A stretch of DNA of 45,754 nt. It comes from Lentisphaeria bacterium (GTDB lineage: Bacteria; Verrucomicrobiota; Lentisphaeria; Oligosphaerales; Oligosphaeraceae). Every line of letters begins with the position of its first letter. The first letter of the stretch is position 1. The position numbers and the translations under genes are program-made. Of this stretch, positions 34,350 to 44,100 are shown one piece after another. Under the pieces are notes generated by a model that had not been told where the DNA came from, did not search any database, and saw nothing but the letters and a program-made list of their open reading frames with translations. Location: the NCBI GenBank assembly GCA_016288215.1, contig JAEEYQ010000065.1, positions 1-45,754 on the forward strand, read 5' to 3'.

Positions 34350-34871
34350 TCAGTTGGCGGTCTTGATGCCGCCCTGAACCAGCTTGTCGGTGTATTCTTT
34401 GAACAGCTTGGGCAGGGTGTCCTGCTTCAGCCATTCACCCAAAACGACGGAGTTCCGCTGCCAGTCCGCGCTGTCAATGATGACAACCGGATACTGGGCC
34501 TTGGCCATCTCGACGAAGCCGTTGGGTACATAGTCGTTGCCGCCCAGGAAGATGACGCGCTTCGGGTTGATGAATTCCAGAATCTCCTGGAACTTCTCCA
34601 CTTCCATGTTCGTCACCTTGCCGCCGGCGGTGAGGAAATACAGCTGGCTGGTGCCGTCCACTTCGGGGGAGAACAGCAGAATGGGCTGCTTTGTCCGCCA
34701 TTGGGCCAACTCGACCAGCAGACGGGAGTCCACATAGTTTCCCGTGACCATAAGCGTCTCGGCCCGTGCACGCCCCACACCCTTGAACGGATTCAACGTA
34801 AACGCAAAGCTCTCCGTGACAGTCATGAGCAGACACATGGCGACCAGAACAAACAGACCCTTCTTCATCAT
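34350..34871 (-). CDS. Small exported protein, function unknown
   Basis: 173 residues with a signal peptide (KKGLFVLVAMCLLMTVTESFAF). The mature chain alternates strands and helices (TLMVTGNYVDSRLLVELAQ, PKRVIFLGGNDYVP, YPVVIIDSADWQ), suggesting a Rossmann-like alpha/beta fold reminiscent of cell-wall-binding repeat 2 proteins, although no such assignment can be made firmly. AGGAG lies six bases before the first of two ATGs. It is 179 bases upstream of the ABC permease in transcription order; a functional link is possible but unsupported. No catalytic motif was seen. Confidence 0.7.
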   Translation of the reverse strand: MMKKGLFVLVAMCLLMTVTESFAFTLNPFKGVGRARAETLMVTGNYVDSRLLVELAQWRTKQPILLFSPEVDGTSQLYFLTAGGKVTNMEVEKFQEILEFINPKRVIFLGGNDYVPNGFVEMAKAQYPVVIIDSADWQRNSVVLGEWLKQDTLPKLFKEYTDKLVQGGIKTAN

Positions 34872-35202
34872 CTCATTCTCCTATCTTGTGAATATGGTTA
34901 TGTATATACGACTATATGTTGTGACATCCCAAATGGACTTGCAGACACAATACTATCATCAAAAACTTGAAACTTTCAAATTGAAAGACCCCCGATTGTG
35001 AAAAAAAATGCAATCTTGCGGCATTTGGCCCGCCGAAAAGCAGCGGTTTCCGCCCCCTCCAGGGCTTGTTCAGAGGCCCCTAGTCTAGCTCTAGAAGCTC
35101 TAGAAGCTCTAAAAAAACTACTAAGTCCTAACTCCTAATTGCTAACTGCTAATTGCTAACTCCTAACTGCTAACTAAATTCCTAATTCCTAATTCCTAAT
35201 TC
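34872..35202. other. Intergenic region with repeats
   Basis: 331 bases. It contains a 15-base palindrome CTTTCAAATTGAAAG (34973-34987), a run of AGCTCTAGA units (about 35087-35112) and a heptanucleotide array (35126-35207). No promoter for the small exported protein could be assigned with confidence. Confidence 0.5.
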
Positions 35203-35207
35203 CTAAT
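35126..35207. repeat. Heptanucleotide repeat array overlapping a stop codon
   Basis: Eleven 7-base units of the form TSCTAAY (TCCTAAC, TCCTAAT, TGCTAAC and so on), interrupted once by TAAAT at 35175-35179. The last four are identical TCCTAAT. The TAG stop of the transglutaminase-like gene (35203-35205) and its last codon are part of the final unit. Confidence 0.85.
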
Positions 35208-38200
35208 TCTTCTTGAGCAGCATGGTCCTCGCCGACGGATGCCGCAGGGTTCTGGAATCCTCCAGCAGTTGCGGATATTGTTCCGCCCCAATGTATTCCG
35301 TTGAAAGCTCGGCGCGGAACGTGAAGTCCATCGTCTGCCCTTTTCGGCGGCAGCGGCGTTTCATGCCCCCCTTGCCCATGGGACTCTTCCACTTCAGATT
35401 CTGCGGCTGCATCAGGACGTTGCCGTATTCGGCTGGCAGCACAAGCCTGATGGTCTCCTTCTGATCCACCCGTCCCCACAGGTACAGGGGCATTTTCCGC
35501 GAGTCCGCCCGAAGGTTCAGCATTCCGGTCAGCGGATTGCCGATGCCGAAATACATGTAGTCTCCGTCGCAGGTGCCGTAATCCTCTATCTTGACCTTGT
35601 AGGTGACCCGGCCCGGATAGGATTCGAAATCCGTTTCCAGCTCACCGACGGCGGTGGCGGACTGGGAGATGCCCGCGACCAGTTCCTGATAGTAGCGCCG
35701 CCGCTGCTCCGGCGTCTGCTCCGCGAAGAAGCGCTTGCGGGAGGCGCATTGCAGGCCATAGAAAAGAACCGTTCGTTCGTAGAGGGCGGAACCGTCCGCC
35801 GCGACGGTCACGGTGGTGTGGGGAACGGCGACGTTGCGGTACTTCTCGTCCACATGAATGGTGAAGAAGCGGCCCTTTTTGTCCAATCCCGTGCCATTGT
35901 CATAGTTGGTGCAGGGAAGCTCCGCGTAGTGGTCCGCGTCATTGAACCAATAATCCTGCCCCTTGTGGCGGACGCGCACCAAGACATGCTCAAATCCATG
36001 GGCGCTGGCCAGCTGACGACGGTGCTTGACGGTGGGCTCGAAATCCTCCCCTCCCGCCAAGATGAATTCGGGCTTGAAGCCCAATTCCTCCAGCAGGGAA
36101 TAGAGCAGGATGGCCCGATCCGCAGCATTTCCATATCCTTCTATCATCGTCACTTCCGCATCGCTCAAGTCATTGTACGGCAGATAGAGGAAGCCAGGTC
36201 CCGCATTGCGGATGCCTTTGCTGACCGCGTCCCGAACCGCCCGCAGGGTCTTCAGGCTGTCGCCGTCGTCGCGGCATTGCGCCGCCAGCTCACGGACAGC
36301 GGGGCCTGCCTTCACATGGCTGAGCAGCTGCGGGAAGACTTCGGCGACGAACGCCTTCCAGTCCCCCATGGTGACCATGACCGTGGGCAGCATCATGTCC
36401 CACGGAGGCAGATTGCCCTCCCGCGGCACCCCCTGCAGATCACTGGCTTCCCATGTATAGATGTATAGGCCATCATCCTGACGGACAACACTGCGCCTAA
36501 AGATGTTGTCTTTCCCCTTAGTCTTTGCATACCAACCATTTGGATATGTCTCCATGCGGCAGGCAAGTCCGGCGGGCAGCCGAATCTCCAGACGCCGCCG
36601 CTGAATCGGATCGTGTTCAGGAAACACGAAGGAGGTGCAGAAGGGCACGGTGCTGACGTCCAGACTGGAGTAGGCGTATTCGATGATGCTGCCCACCTCC
36701 ACTCCAGGCAGACTGGCCACCAAAATCCGGCTGGGGGTGTAGCGCGGAGCGGAGGCCACCCAGGAGGCGTCCATCAGATTCTTCTCTTTGTCGCTGATTT
36801 CCTGCACTTTATCGCCATTGATGACACGGGCGTACAGCAACTCCATGGTCTCAATGTCCGGCTTGTAGGTCAGCTTGAGCTCGGAATTGTCCTTTTTGCC
36901 CTTGTAGGTCAAGATCTTGCGGCGGATCTTCACATCGTGCCGCCATGTCTTCTGGCTACTGAACTCATAGACATCCTCCCGCTCCAGCAGGATGGAGCCG
37001 GCCTCCGCCTGGGCATTGTCCTCCTCCGCGGCGGGACGGGCTTCCTTTCGGTCGAAGATGGGCTTCCGCTTGCCCTCCTTCTCGAAAAGACGAAGCTTGT
37101 CTTTCAAGTCCACATACTGCGCGGGGGAGAACTCCACATTCTTCACTGCGAACAGGCTGTCGCAGCGGAGCACATCCCCCTCCATAGCCATAGTGCGCCG
37201 CCACGCCAAGGTGTCCGTGTCCACTGACGGATATTCGGGCAAGCTGGCCACATTGCCCCACACGGGGTCGACGTGAACCGTGAGCTGTTCCGTGACGCCG
37301 CAGGCGATGTTGTTGACAAACGGATACTTGCGCTTCTCCAGTCCCGCTTGCCCCATGATGAAATTCGCCATGCCCATGCAGGAGGCGAAGGACGGCAGGT
37401 TCAGCAGAGCCAGCTGGCCGTTGCTGACCATGACCTCCCGCGCACTGAACTCCAACTTGAGGGAGACGGGGGTCTCCGTGTCCTGCATGTCCTCCGGAAG
37501 CAATTCCATCTTTGTCAGCGTAGCGCCGGCAGCCACGTTCTTCACGATGCTCTCGAAGAACTGGCGCTTCTGTTCGGGAGTCCGCCGCGTCAGGGCGCCC
37601 CGATAGGCGTTGTCGTTGATTCCATCGAAGACGAAGCTGGCGGTTCCCGTCAGATCGCCCTTCTCGTCGATGGCCACATCGGTGGTAATGGTCATCATGT
37701 TCTCCTCTGCGGGGACGATGGGGGAGACCTTCAGCCCCGTGCCGTCGGGATAGGCGACCAGGTAGCTGCAATGGCAGAGGTAGGCGGGGAAGAGCTCTTT
37801 GGTGTTCTCGTCGGTGGAGTCCATCAGCTGGAAGGAGCCGTCCGGCCGCCGCACGGCGGTGATGGCGTGGTTGAAATAGGGCAGCGGCACCTCCTCGTCC
37901 ATGAGGGGGCCGGCGGAGATCAGCACGGGATAGGCGTCCAGCCCCGCCAGCCGAAGCATGGCGGCCAGCAACGCCGCCTTGTCGCGGCAGACGCCGTGGC
38001 GGTTGTTGAAGGTGAGGGAGACATCGTGGGGCTCATAGCCGGGGGCCTCAGTCTCCACCGTGATTCCCATGTAGCGGATCTCTTGCGAGACAAAGCGGAA
38101 AATGGCGCGGATCTTCTCATCGTCCGTCGTCAGGTTCGCGCAAAGCTCCTTGACCTTCTGCACCATTTCAGGCGTCTCGCCGAAGTGCTTGCTGCTGACT

Positions 38201-39012
38201 GTCCAATACCATTTGGAGATTTCCTCCCAGCTGGCGGCGGTACTCACGATAAGTCGTTGCACCACACGGGAAAGGGCAGGCATGTCCGGTTCAGGGAACA
38301 TCTGGGGCACATCACGGACCTGCCATGTGTAGTGGATGCGGTCCCCTTCCTCCCGCTTTTCATGGGAGACGGTTCCGGGGATCTCGTCCTTGAGCGCGAT
38401 GCGCTTCAGGGGGCGCGCCGCCGGCCCGTCAATCTCCACCCTGTAGTTCAAGATGGGATTGGTGTATTCGAAGAGGTCGTAGTAGCAGAAGGTGTCCGGC
38501 ACGCGGGCGTGGGTGGTCTGCCGATGGGCGACGTAGCGGAGGATATCCCCCACCTCAAGGCCGGGAATTCCCACCTGCAGGACCTTCTGGTTGGGGTCGT
38601 AGATGTTCGAGTTCATCTGGGAGGGGCTGACCATTTCGCGGGTCTGCTTGTCCAGGTCCACCTCCAGGCGGCGGCCGTCCGGCTTGATGACCTCCACCAA
38701 CGTGAAGGTGTCCCGTCCATAACTCACATTATAGCCGGCGCCGATGACCCGATTCTCGCGCATCCCCTTCTCCGTCAGGATCTTAACGGCCGTGTCATCC
38801 CATGTGTCCGACGTGCCGTCCGCCTGATAGGTAATGAAGATGCGGTCGTCCAACATGACCACATCCGCGTCAGGGAAGTTCTCCAGATTGGCCTTTTCCG
38901 CCAGTTCCAGCAAGTCTTTGGGCTGCAGGATGCCGCGGGGATAGTCCGCCGCCGTCGCCTTCAGGAGCCCCGTCAGTACCATCGCGCAGAACAGAAATCG
39001 TAACCACTTCAT
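35203..39012 (-). CDS. Exported double DUF3857/transglutaminase-like protein
   Basis: 1269 residues from ATG 39012 (AAGGA seven bases upstream), which starts the signal peptide MKWLRFLFCAMVLTGLLKATAA. The chain is a tandem of two similar halves, each a beta-rich DUF3857 domain followed by a transglutaminase-like domain. In the first half the catalytic set is intact: Cys near 340 (HGVCRDKA), His near 381 (YFNHAIT) and Asp near 396 (LMDSTDE). In the second half the aligned segment is GYGNAADRA near 962, so the cysteine is replaced, while EHVLV and FNDADHY keep the His and Asp. DUF3857-transglutaminase proteins are common exported proteins of unknown role in Bacteroidetes and PVC bacteria. The second half is probably structural or binding. 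Confidence 0.85.
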   Translation of the reverse strand: MKWLRFLFCAMVLTGLLKATAADYPRGILQPKDLLELAEKANLENFPDADVVMLDDRIFITYQADGTSDTWDDTAVKILTEKGMRENRVIGAGYNVSYGRDTFTLVEVIKPDGRRLEVDLDKQTREMVSPSQMNSNIYDPNQKVLQVGIPGLEVGDILRYVAHRQTTHARVPDTFCYYDLFEYTNPILNYRVEIDGPAARPLKRIALKDEIPGTVSHEKREEGDRIHYTWQVRDVPQMFPEPDMPALSRVVQRLIVSTAASWEEISKWYWTVSSKHFGETPEMVQKVKELCANLTTDDEKIRAIFRFVSQEIRYMGITVETEAPGYEPHDVSLTFNNRHGVCRDKAALLAAMLRLAGLDAYPVLISAGPLMDEEVPLPYFNHAITAVRRPDGSFQLMDSTDENTKELFPAYLCHCSYLVAYPDGTGLKVSPIVPAEENMMTITTDVAIDEKGDLTGTASFVFDGINDNAYRGALTRRTPEQKRQFFESIVKNVAAGATLTKMELLPEDMQDTETPVSLKLEFSAREVMVSNGQLALLNLPSFASCMGMANFIMGQAGLEKRKYPFVNNIACGVTEQLTVHVDPVWGNVASLPEYPSVDTDTLAWRRTMAMEGDVLRCDSLFAVKNVEFSPAQYVDLKDKLRLFEKEGKRKPIFDRKEARPAAEEDNAQAEAGSILLEREDVYEFSSQKTWRHDVKIRRKILTYKGKKDNSELKLTYKPDIETMELLYARVINGDKVQEISDKEKNLMDASWVASAPRYTPSRILVASLPGVEVGSIIEYAYSSLDVSTVPFCTSFVFPEHDPIQRRRLEIRLPAGLACRMETYPNGWYAKTKGKDNIFRRSVVRQDDGLYIYTWEASDLQGVPREGNLPPWDMMLPTVMVTMGDWKAFVAEVFPQLLSHVKAGPAVRELAAQCRDDGDSLKTLRAVRDAVSKGIRNAGPGFLYLPYNDLSDAEVTMIEGYGNAADRAILLYSLLEELGFKPEFILAGGEDFEPTVKHRRQLASAHGFEHVLVRVRHKGQDYWFNDADHYAELPCTNYDNGTGLDKKGRFFTIHVDEKYRNVAVPHTTVTVAADGSALYERTVLFYGLQCASRKRFFAEQTPEQRRRYYQELVAGISQSATAVGELETDFESYPGRVTYKVKIEDYGTCDGDYMYFGIGNPLTGMLNLRADSRKMPLYLWGRVDQKETIRLVLPAEYGNVLMQPQNLKWKSPMGKGGMKRRCRRKGQTMDFTFRAELSTEYIGAEQYPQLLEDSRTLRHPSARTMLLKKN

Positions 39013-39096
39013 AGTCAATTCCTTACAAATATTCATGGCATTTTTCCTTGAGCTGGCCTCAAAGGTGCTCCAAGGCGGGGCTTTGGACCATCGTCG

Positions 39097-39909
39097 TCAG
39101 TTTCTCACGAAGCGCACGCCATAGCCAAAGCGTTGCGCCGCTTGCTGATACAGCACCTGGGCTTCCTGAAGATTGTCCCGCAACGCGGCGATTCGCCGTT
39201 GGTCGGCGGGATGGGTGGAGAAGAACTCCGCCCGGCCAGCCTGGACGCTGGTGAACCGGAGCCAGAACTCCACGGCGGCCAGCGGGTCATAGCCGGCCTG
39301 CGCCATGTAGGCCAGTCCCATGACATCCGCGCTTATTTCATGCTGACGGCTGTAGGGATAAAGGAACCCCACCTTGCTGATGCCCGCGTAGGCCTGCAGC
39401 CAGCGGTCCGTCTCCGGAGCGTCCACCGCATCCAACGCGGAGCTGAGCAGTCCCGCTCCGGCCTGCGCCAGTCGCCGCTGCGCCTGCCGCTCCGCTCCAT
39501 GCCGCGCCACGGCGTGGGCAATCTCATGGCCCAGCACCGCCGCCAGCTCCGCCTCGTTGTTCACATATTGGAACAGGCCGTCGTAGACGCCCACCTGTCC
39601 GCCCGGCAGACAAAACGCGTTGGGAGACGGATCCGAAAACACCTGATACTCCCATGCGAACCGCCCTTCGGGATCCGCCACTTTCGCCAAACGGGCTCCC
39701 ACGCGGGCGACCACCGCCTGCAACGCCTCCGCCTCGCAGGGTTTCATGGTCCGCTTCATATTGCCCCATGTCAACTGGCTGGAGAGCGCATCGTCCTCCT
39801 CCGTGCTCAAAACCAGCTGTCCTCGCCCCGTCACGGGCTCGACGGCGCAACCAGCCAGCGCCAATGCCGCCACGGTCAGCCCCCAAATGGTCCACTGATG
39901 CAATTTCAT
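39097..39909 (-). CDS. M48-family metalloprotease lipoprotein
   Basis: 270 residues. The lipobox is LALAGC with Cys21. The zinc site is HEIAH (128-132), with the third ligand Glu191 in HEISADVMG; the conserved FSTHPADQRRI segment near 229 completes the M48B pattern. Relatives such as LoiP and BepA act in quality control of outer-membrane proteins. It begins 27 bases after mreB, so the two are probably co-transcribed, and precedes the transglutaminase-like gene by 84 bases. A copy of the 19-bp motif spans the mreB stop side of the gap. Confidence 0.92.
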   Translation of the reverse strand: MKLHQWTIWGLTVAALALAGCAVEPVTGRGQLVLSTEEDDALSSQLTWGNMKRTMKPCEAEALQAVVARVGARLAKVADPEGRFAWEYQVFSDPSPNAFCLPGGQVGVYDGLFQYVNNEAELAAVLGHEIAHAVARHGAERQAQRRLAQAGAGLLSSALDAVDAPETDRWLQAYAGISKVGFLYPYSRQHEISADVMGLAYMAQAGYDPLAAVEFWLRFTSVQAGRAEFFSTHPADQRRIAALRDNLQEAQVLYQQAAQRFGYGVRFVRN

Positions 39910-39921
39910 ATCTCGAAGCCT

Positions 39922-39940
39922 CTTATTATCAATATGTTAT
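39922..39940 (+). repeat. 19-bp oriented motif, copy 6
   Basis: CTTATTATCAATATGTTAT, between mreB and the M48 gene; it includes the mreB stop codon region and ends 13 bases from the M48 start. Weaker match at the right end. Confidence 0.45.
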
Positions 39941-41001
39941 GCAGAACGGTTGCCTCGACCAATCAGTGTGTTCTGAGGATGGTCAAAGACGGAATGCTGC
40001 GTCTGCTGAATCATGACTCCCGTCCCGTGAACCACCGCCAACAGCGGTTCTTTGGCCACGGTGACGCTTAAGCCCGTCTCCTCGGAGAGCAGGCGGTCCA
40101 GCCCCTTGAGCAGTGCACCGCCGCCGGCAAGGGTGATGCCGTTGTCGATCAAGTCGGCGGAAAGCTCCGGCTTGCAGTTGTCCAACGTCTTCCGAACGGC
40201 ACCCACGATGCGGGAGACAGGGGCCTCCAACGCATGGCGGATTTCATCGCTGGTGACGGTCACCGTGCGCGGCAGGCTGCTGCCATGCTGCCCCATGTCC
40301 CGTCCGCGCACTTGCTTGGACTTGACCTGCTCCATTTCGTAGGCGCTTCCGATTTCAATCTTGATGTCTTCCGCCATCCGTTCGCCGATGAGCAGGTTGT
40401 GGGCCTGCTTCATGTGCTGGATGATCGCCTCATCCATGGCGTCCCCCGCGCAGCTTTCGCTTTCCGAATGGACGATGGTGGCCAGCGAGATGATGGCCAC
40501 TTCGGTGGTGCCGCCGCCGATGTCCACAATCATGCTGCCGGTGGGCTCCTCCACAGGAAGCTCCACGCCGATGGCCGAGGCCAACGGCTCCTCCACCAGC
40601 CGGACATCCCGCGCGCCCGCCTTGAGCGCGCTGTCCCGCACGGCCCGAATCTCAATGTCCGTGATGCCGGAGGGAACGGCCACCAGAACCCGTGGCTGCA
40701 TGATCTTGAAGCGCCCCGTCGCCTTGCTGATGAAATAGCGCAGCATCTCCTCCGTGATCGCCTGGTCGGCGATCACGCCGTCGCGGACGGGACGGACGGC
40801 GCGGATGTTGCCAGGGGTTCTCCCCAGCATCCGCTTGGCCTCCAGTCCCACGGCCATCACGTTGTTGGTCTCCGTGTTCACGGAAACCACGGACGGCTCG
40901 TTGATGACCACGCCCCGGTCCGCCGTGCAGACCAAGGTGTTCATCGTGCCCAGATCAATTCCTATGTCATTGCTGAATATGTTCTTCAAGATATTGAACA
41001 T
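39937..41001 (-). CDS. mreB: Rod-shape-determining protein MreB
   Basis: 354 residues. The actin-fold ATPase motifs are GIDLGTMNTLV (14-24), VDIGGGTTEVA (159-169) and, toward the C-terminus, ITLAGGGALLKGLD. The N-terminal FNILKNIF is the amphipathic membrane-binding helix. MreB filaments guide the elongation peptidoglycan machinery. mreC and mreD, usual partners, are not next to it; instead an AsmA-like gene is upstream and an M48 lipoprotein gene downstream. A TATAAA-containing AT-rich stretch about 50 bases upstream is the likely promoter, but no clear -35 could be assigned. Confidence 0.96.
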   Translation of the reverse strand: MFNILKNIFSNDIGIDLGTMNTLVCTADRGVVINEPSVVSVNTETNNVMAVGLEAKRMLGRTPGNIRAVRPVRDGVIADQAITEEMLRYFISKATGRFKIMQPRVLVAVPSGITDIEIRAVRDSALKAGARDVRLVEEPLASAIGVELPVEEPTGSMIVDIGGGTTEVAIISLATIVHSESESCAGDAMDEAIIQHMKQAHNLLIGERMAEDIKIEIGSAYEMEQVKSKQVRGRDMGQHGSSLPRTVTVTSDEIRHALEAPVSRIVGAVRKTLDNCKPELSADLIDNGITLAGGGALLKGLDRLLSEETGLSVTVAKEPLLAVVHGTGVMIQQTQHSVFDHPQNTLIGRGNRSA

Positions 41002-41134
41002 CGTCGTCCCGCTCCTGCTGTTGGACTTCCGTCATCGTGTGGGAAACTGTACAATCTTTATAATATGTTGTATAAACCGCGATTTGCAAAGCATGTCCGT
41101 TGCAAAGTGTTTCTTCCGAGGCGGAAAAGCCGTC

Positions 41135-44100
41135 TCAAGGGTCATCCGACGTGGGCGGCTTGCCCGAGAAGAAGATCTTCCGCAAAGCCGTGTGGACCTT
41201 CCATTCGCTCTTCTCCCGCGTGCCGCTGAGTTCGGCCTGAAATGCCCAGCTCAGAGGCTTCAGGGCGAAAGACAAGATGCCGATGTTGCGCAGCACCTCG
41301 CCGGCCACCTCGAAATACAGACTGTCGTTTTCAAAGGAATACTCCCCCGAGCCGCTCAAGGCGAGGATGGTGCCGTCAGTGGAAAAGGCGGGAACAATGA
41401 GGCGAGTGTCGTGGAACTCCAGATCCGCATCCAGCGAGCTGATCTGCCCCACGGAGCTCCTCTTTTGGAACAACAGGTTCTTGGGCCGCAGACGGAACGT
41501 GGTCAGATTGATCAGCTTCTCCAGACTCTTCATCACGGGAACCTGCCACAGCTCCGCCTCTCGGATGCCGATGCGGCCCACCCCCTCCATCTGCCAGGGA
41601 CGGCCACCCCAATTGCGGTAGACCCTCACTTGGCAGCGGCCGTTGAGATGCCCCTTCACATCCTGCGGCGGCGCCTCTTCCACCTCCACGGCGGCCATTC
41701 CTCTCTCGTCGCGGACGCCCACATTGTCCATGTGCATCATGTCATTCACGTTCTGAAGCAGCATCCGCTCCGCCCGCGCGATAAGCTCCCCGGTGTTCGT
41801 CCCCATGTTGAAGTAGCCTGTGGTCAGCAATTTCCCGCCAAGACACTGCCCCTCCACCATGTTCCAGCGGAACACGTCCTGATTCCACGCCCAATCCAGC
41901 TCCGCCTTCTGCACGGCGATCTTCTGGAAGCGAATTTCCTCGCTGCTCAGCTTCCCCTGCAGCTCCATCCGGGGCGTGCCGCCAAAGGCCACGCTGCCAT
42001 GGCATTCCACTTTGGACTCGCGGGAAAGGGAGACCAGCTCCAAAGACTCCTTCATCTCAGGGGCGATGCTGACCAGCAGGTCCTTGGGATTCACGGTCCC
42101 CGTCGGCACATCCAAGTCAAACTCCAGCTGAGGGACGCCGGAGAACTCCATGGCGCATTTCCCTGTGACCATTTTGGTGGAGCCGTCCGCCGCCTCATTG
42201 GTGGAACGGGTCAGCTCAATGTCCGTCACCGTCATCCGTCCCGGAAGATCCAAGTTGACTTTTGCCATAAAGTGCTCTGCCGCAATGGAATGATACGTCA
42301 ACTTCGCCGCGTCCACGTCGATTTCCATGTTCAGATGCCAGTCGCCGCTGTCGCCGCTGGCATAGACCATCTCCGGCACGCGCAGACAGCAGCGCCCCGA
42401 CGCGTCAAAGGCCACGTCCTTCCAGATGCTCTTGTACACGGTTCTCCCGTAGGCGTTGGCAATGAAGGACTCCACCAGCAGGGGATCCCCCTCCACCGTC
42501 GTGTCCGTCATCGTGAACTGATACGGGGCATACTGGAGCTTCATGTTGGTCTCCAGCCGACCACCGTCAATGGTCCGTCCGCGGATGTTCCGCATGAGAA
42601 TTTCATTGGCGTTGAACAGGAACTCGCCGCTGATGGACTCCAGCTCCAGCTTCTCGTAGGCCGAACGGTCTCCGGCCACCTTGAGCTCCATGCTCCACGG
42701 CTGCCGCCCCGGAACAAACGTCGGAATCCGCACGGAGAACTCCTCCGGCTTTTCGTAGCTGCGAAGCTGGCAGACATACTCCGTGCCCGGCAGCTTCAGC
42801 AGTTTCCAATAACTACGGTAAACCTTGTCCAGCAACAAGTTACCATTGACGCTAGCCGAAAGCGTCCCCTCCGCCAGATCATAGGTCACCTGTCCCCCTG
42901 TCAGTCCCAGGCCTTCAAACCAGCCCCTTCTCCCCTCGTTCTGCACCAACATCCGCCCCTCGAAATCCACATTCAAGGTGGATTCTTCCACGAGGCGGCG
43001 CAAATCCACGCCGCCCGAAAGGCAGAAGGCATCCTCCGGCACTTCCTCCAGCCCAAAGGCGATGCGGTCGAAATGGATGAAGCAATTTTCCAAGTTACTC
43101 CTAAACAATAACTTAGGAATCCTGCATCCCGCAATCAACAGATTTTCCTTCTTCAGTTCCAAACTGGCCTGCCACTGATACCAGTCCAACGGCGAGGGCT
43201 TCAGCTCAAACGCCAAATGCTCCTTTCCTGTGGACTCCAGCTGTCTCGGCATGGCGAAACCTGCCGTCTCCAGCAGCCGCAGCAGGTCCACATCGCCTTC
43301 AAGATTGGCCGCCAACGTCTTGGGCTCCCATTCCAACGTCAGCGCGCCTTTTAGGCTTCCGTTCCGTCCCCCAAAGTCCAACATGATGGGGTCCAGATAG
43401 AGATGACCCTCTTTCCAGGCCGCGTCCAGCTCCAGGCTGCTCACGGGAATCCCCTTCAGCGCGAAATTCTCCAGCTGGCAATGGAGTCTCGGGGCCATCT
43501 CCTCCCAATTCAACGTGCTTTCAGGCAATTCCAGACTAAACGCGATGGGCCGCATGATCGGGAAGCGCCCCACATAGTCAGCGGGATCCTGCCCCGCCAG
43601 CCGCAGCAGGCTCGCCCCCGCCACAATGCCCGCGCAGCGGGCGGAAACCCTCCGTGTCTTCATGTCCACCAACAGACTGCCCTCGCCGTACTCCTGCTGA
43701 TTCAGGCGAAGCAGAAAGCGGTCCATGGCAAAGGTCTCCTGATTCAGCCGGAACCGGCTCCACAGACGGGTCAGCAAAACGCCTTCCAGCATGGCGTTGC
43801 CCACCCCAATCTCTCCGCGCACCGTAAGGCTTTCCGGCTTAAGCAGATCCCCCGTCCCTAGCAGATACAGCTTCGCCTCGTTCTTGCCAAAGTCGCAGCG
43901 CCGGAGCGCCGTCTGAACCTGCGCCAGCATGTCCGCCGCCGCCGGATTGTAGTTTTTCCTCCCCTCGGCAGACGGCTCCGCCATGAGCCGCTCCAGCCAT
44001 TGATCCCCATGGGCCAGCACGGCCCCGCTCTCCAGCGAGACCCCTTCGCATTGGCCATGGATTTGGACATGGGCGGTGCCCGTTTCGTCCAACGTCACCT

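Noticed and set aside
34198..34434. Minus-strand frame in the gap between the permease and small exported protein
   Set aside because: It overlaps the end of the small exported protein, ends in the heptad array and has no supporting start. It may be a decayed repeat but not a supported gene.
40754..43111. Long plus-strand open frame of 785 codons opposite the AsmA-like and mreB genes
   Set aside because: It is antisense to two well-supported genes, has no ribosome-binding site at its start, and its composition is that of a GC-rich shadow frame. The same applies to the plus-strand frames opposite the transglutaminase-like and metG genes.
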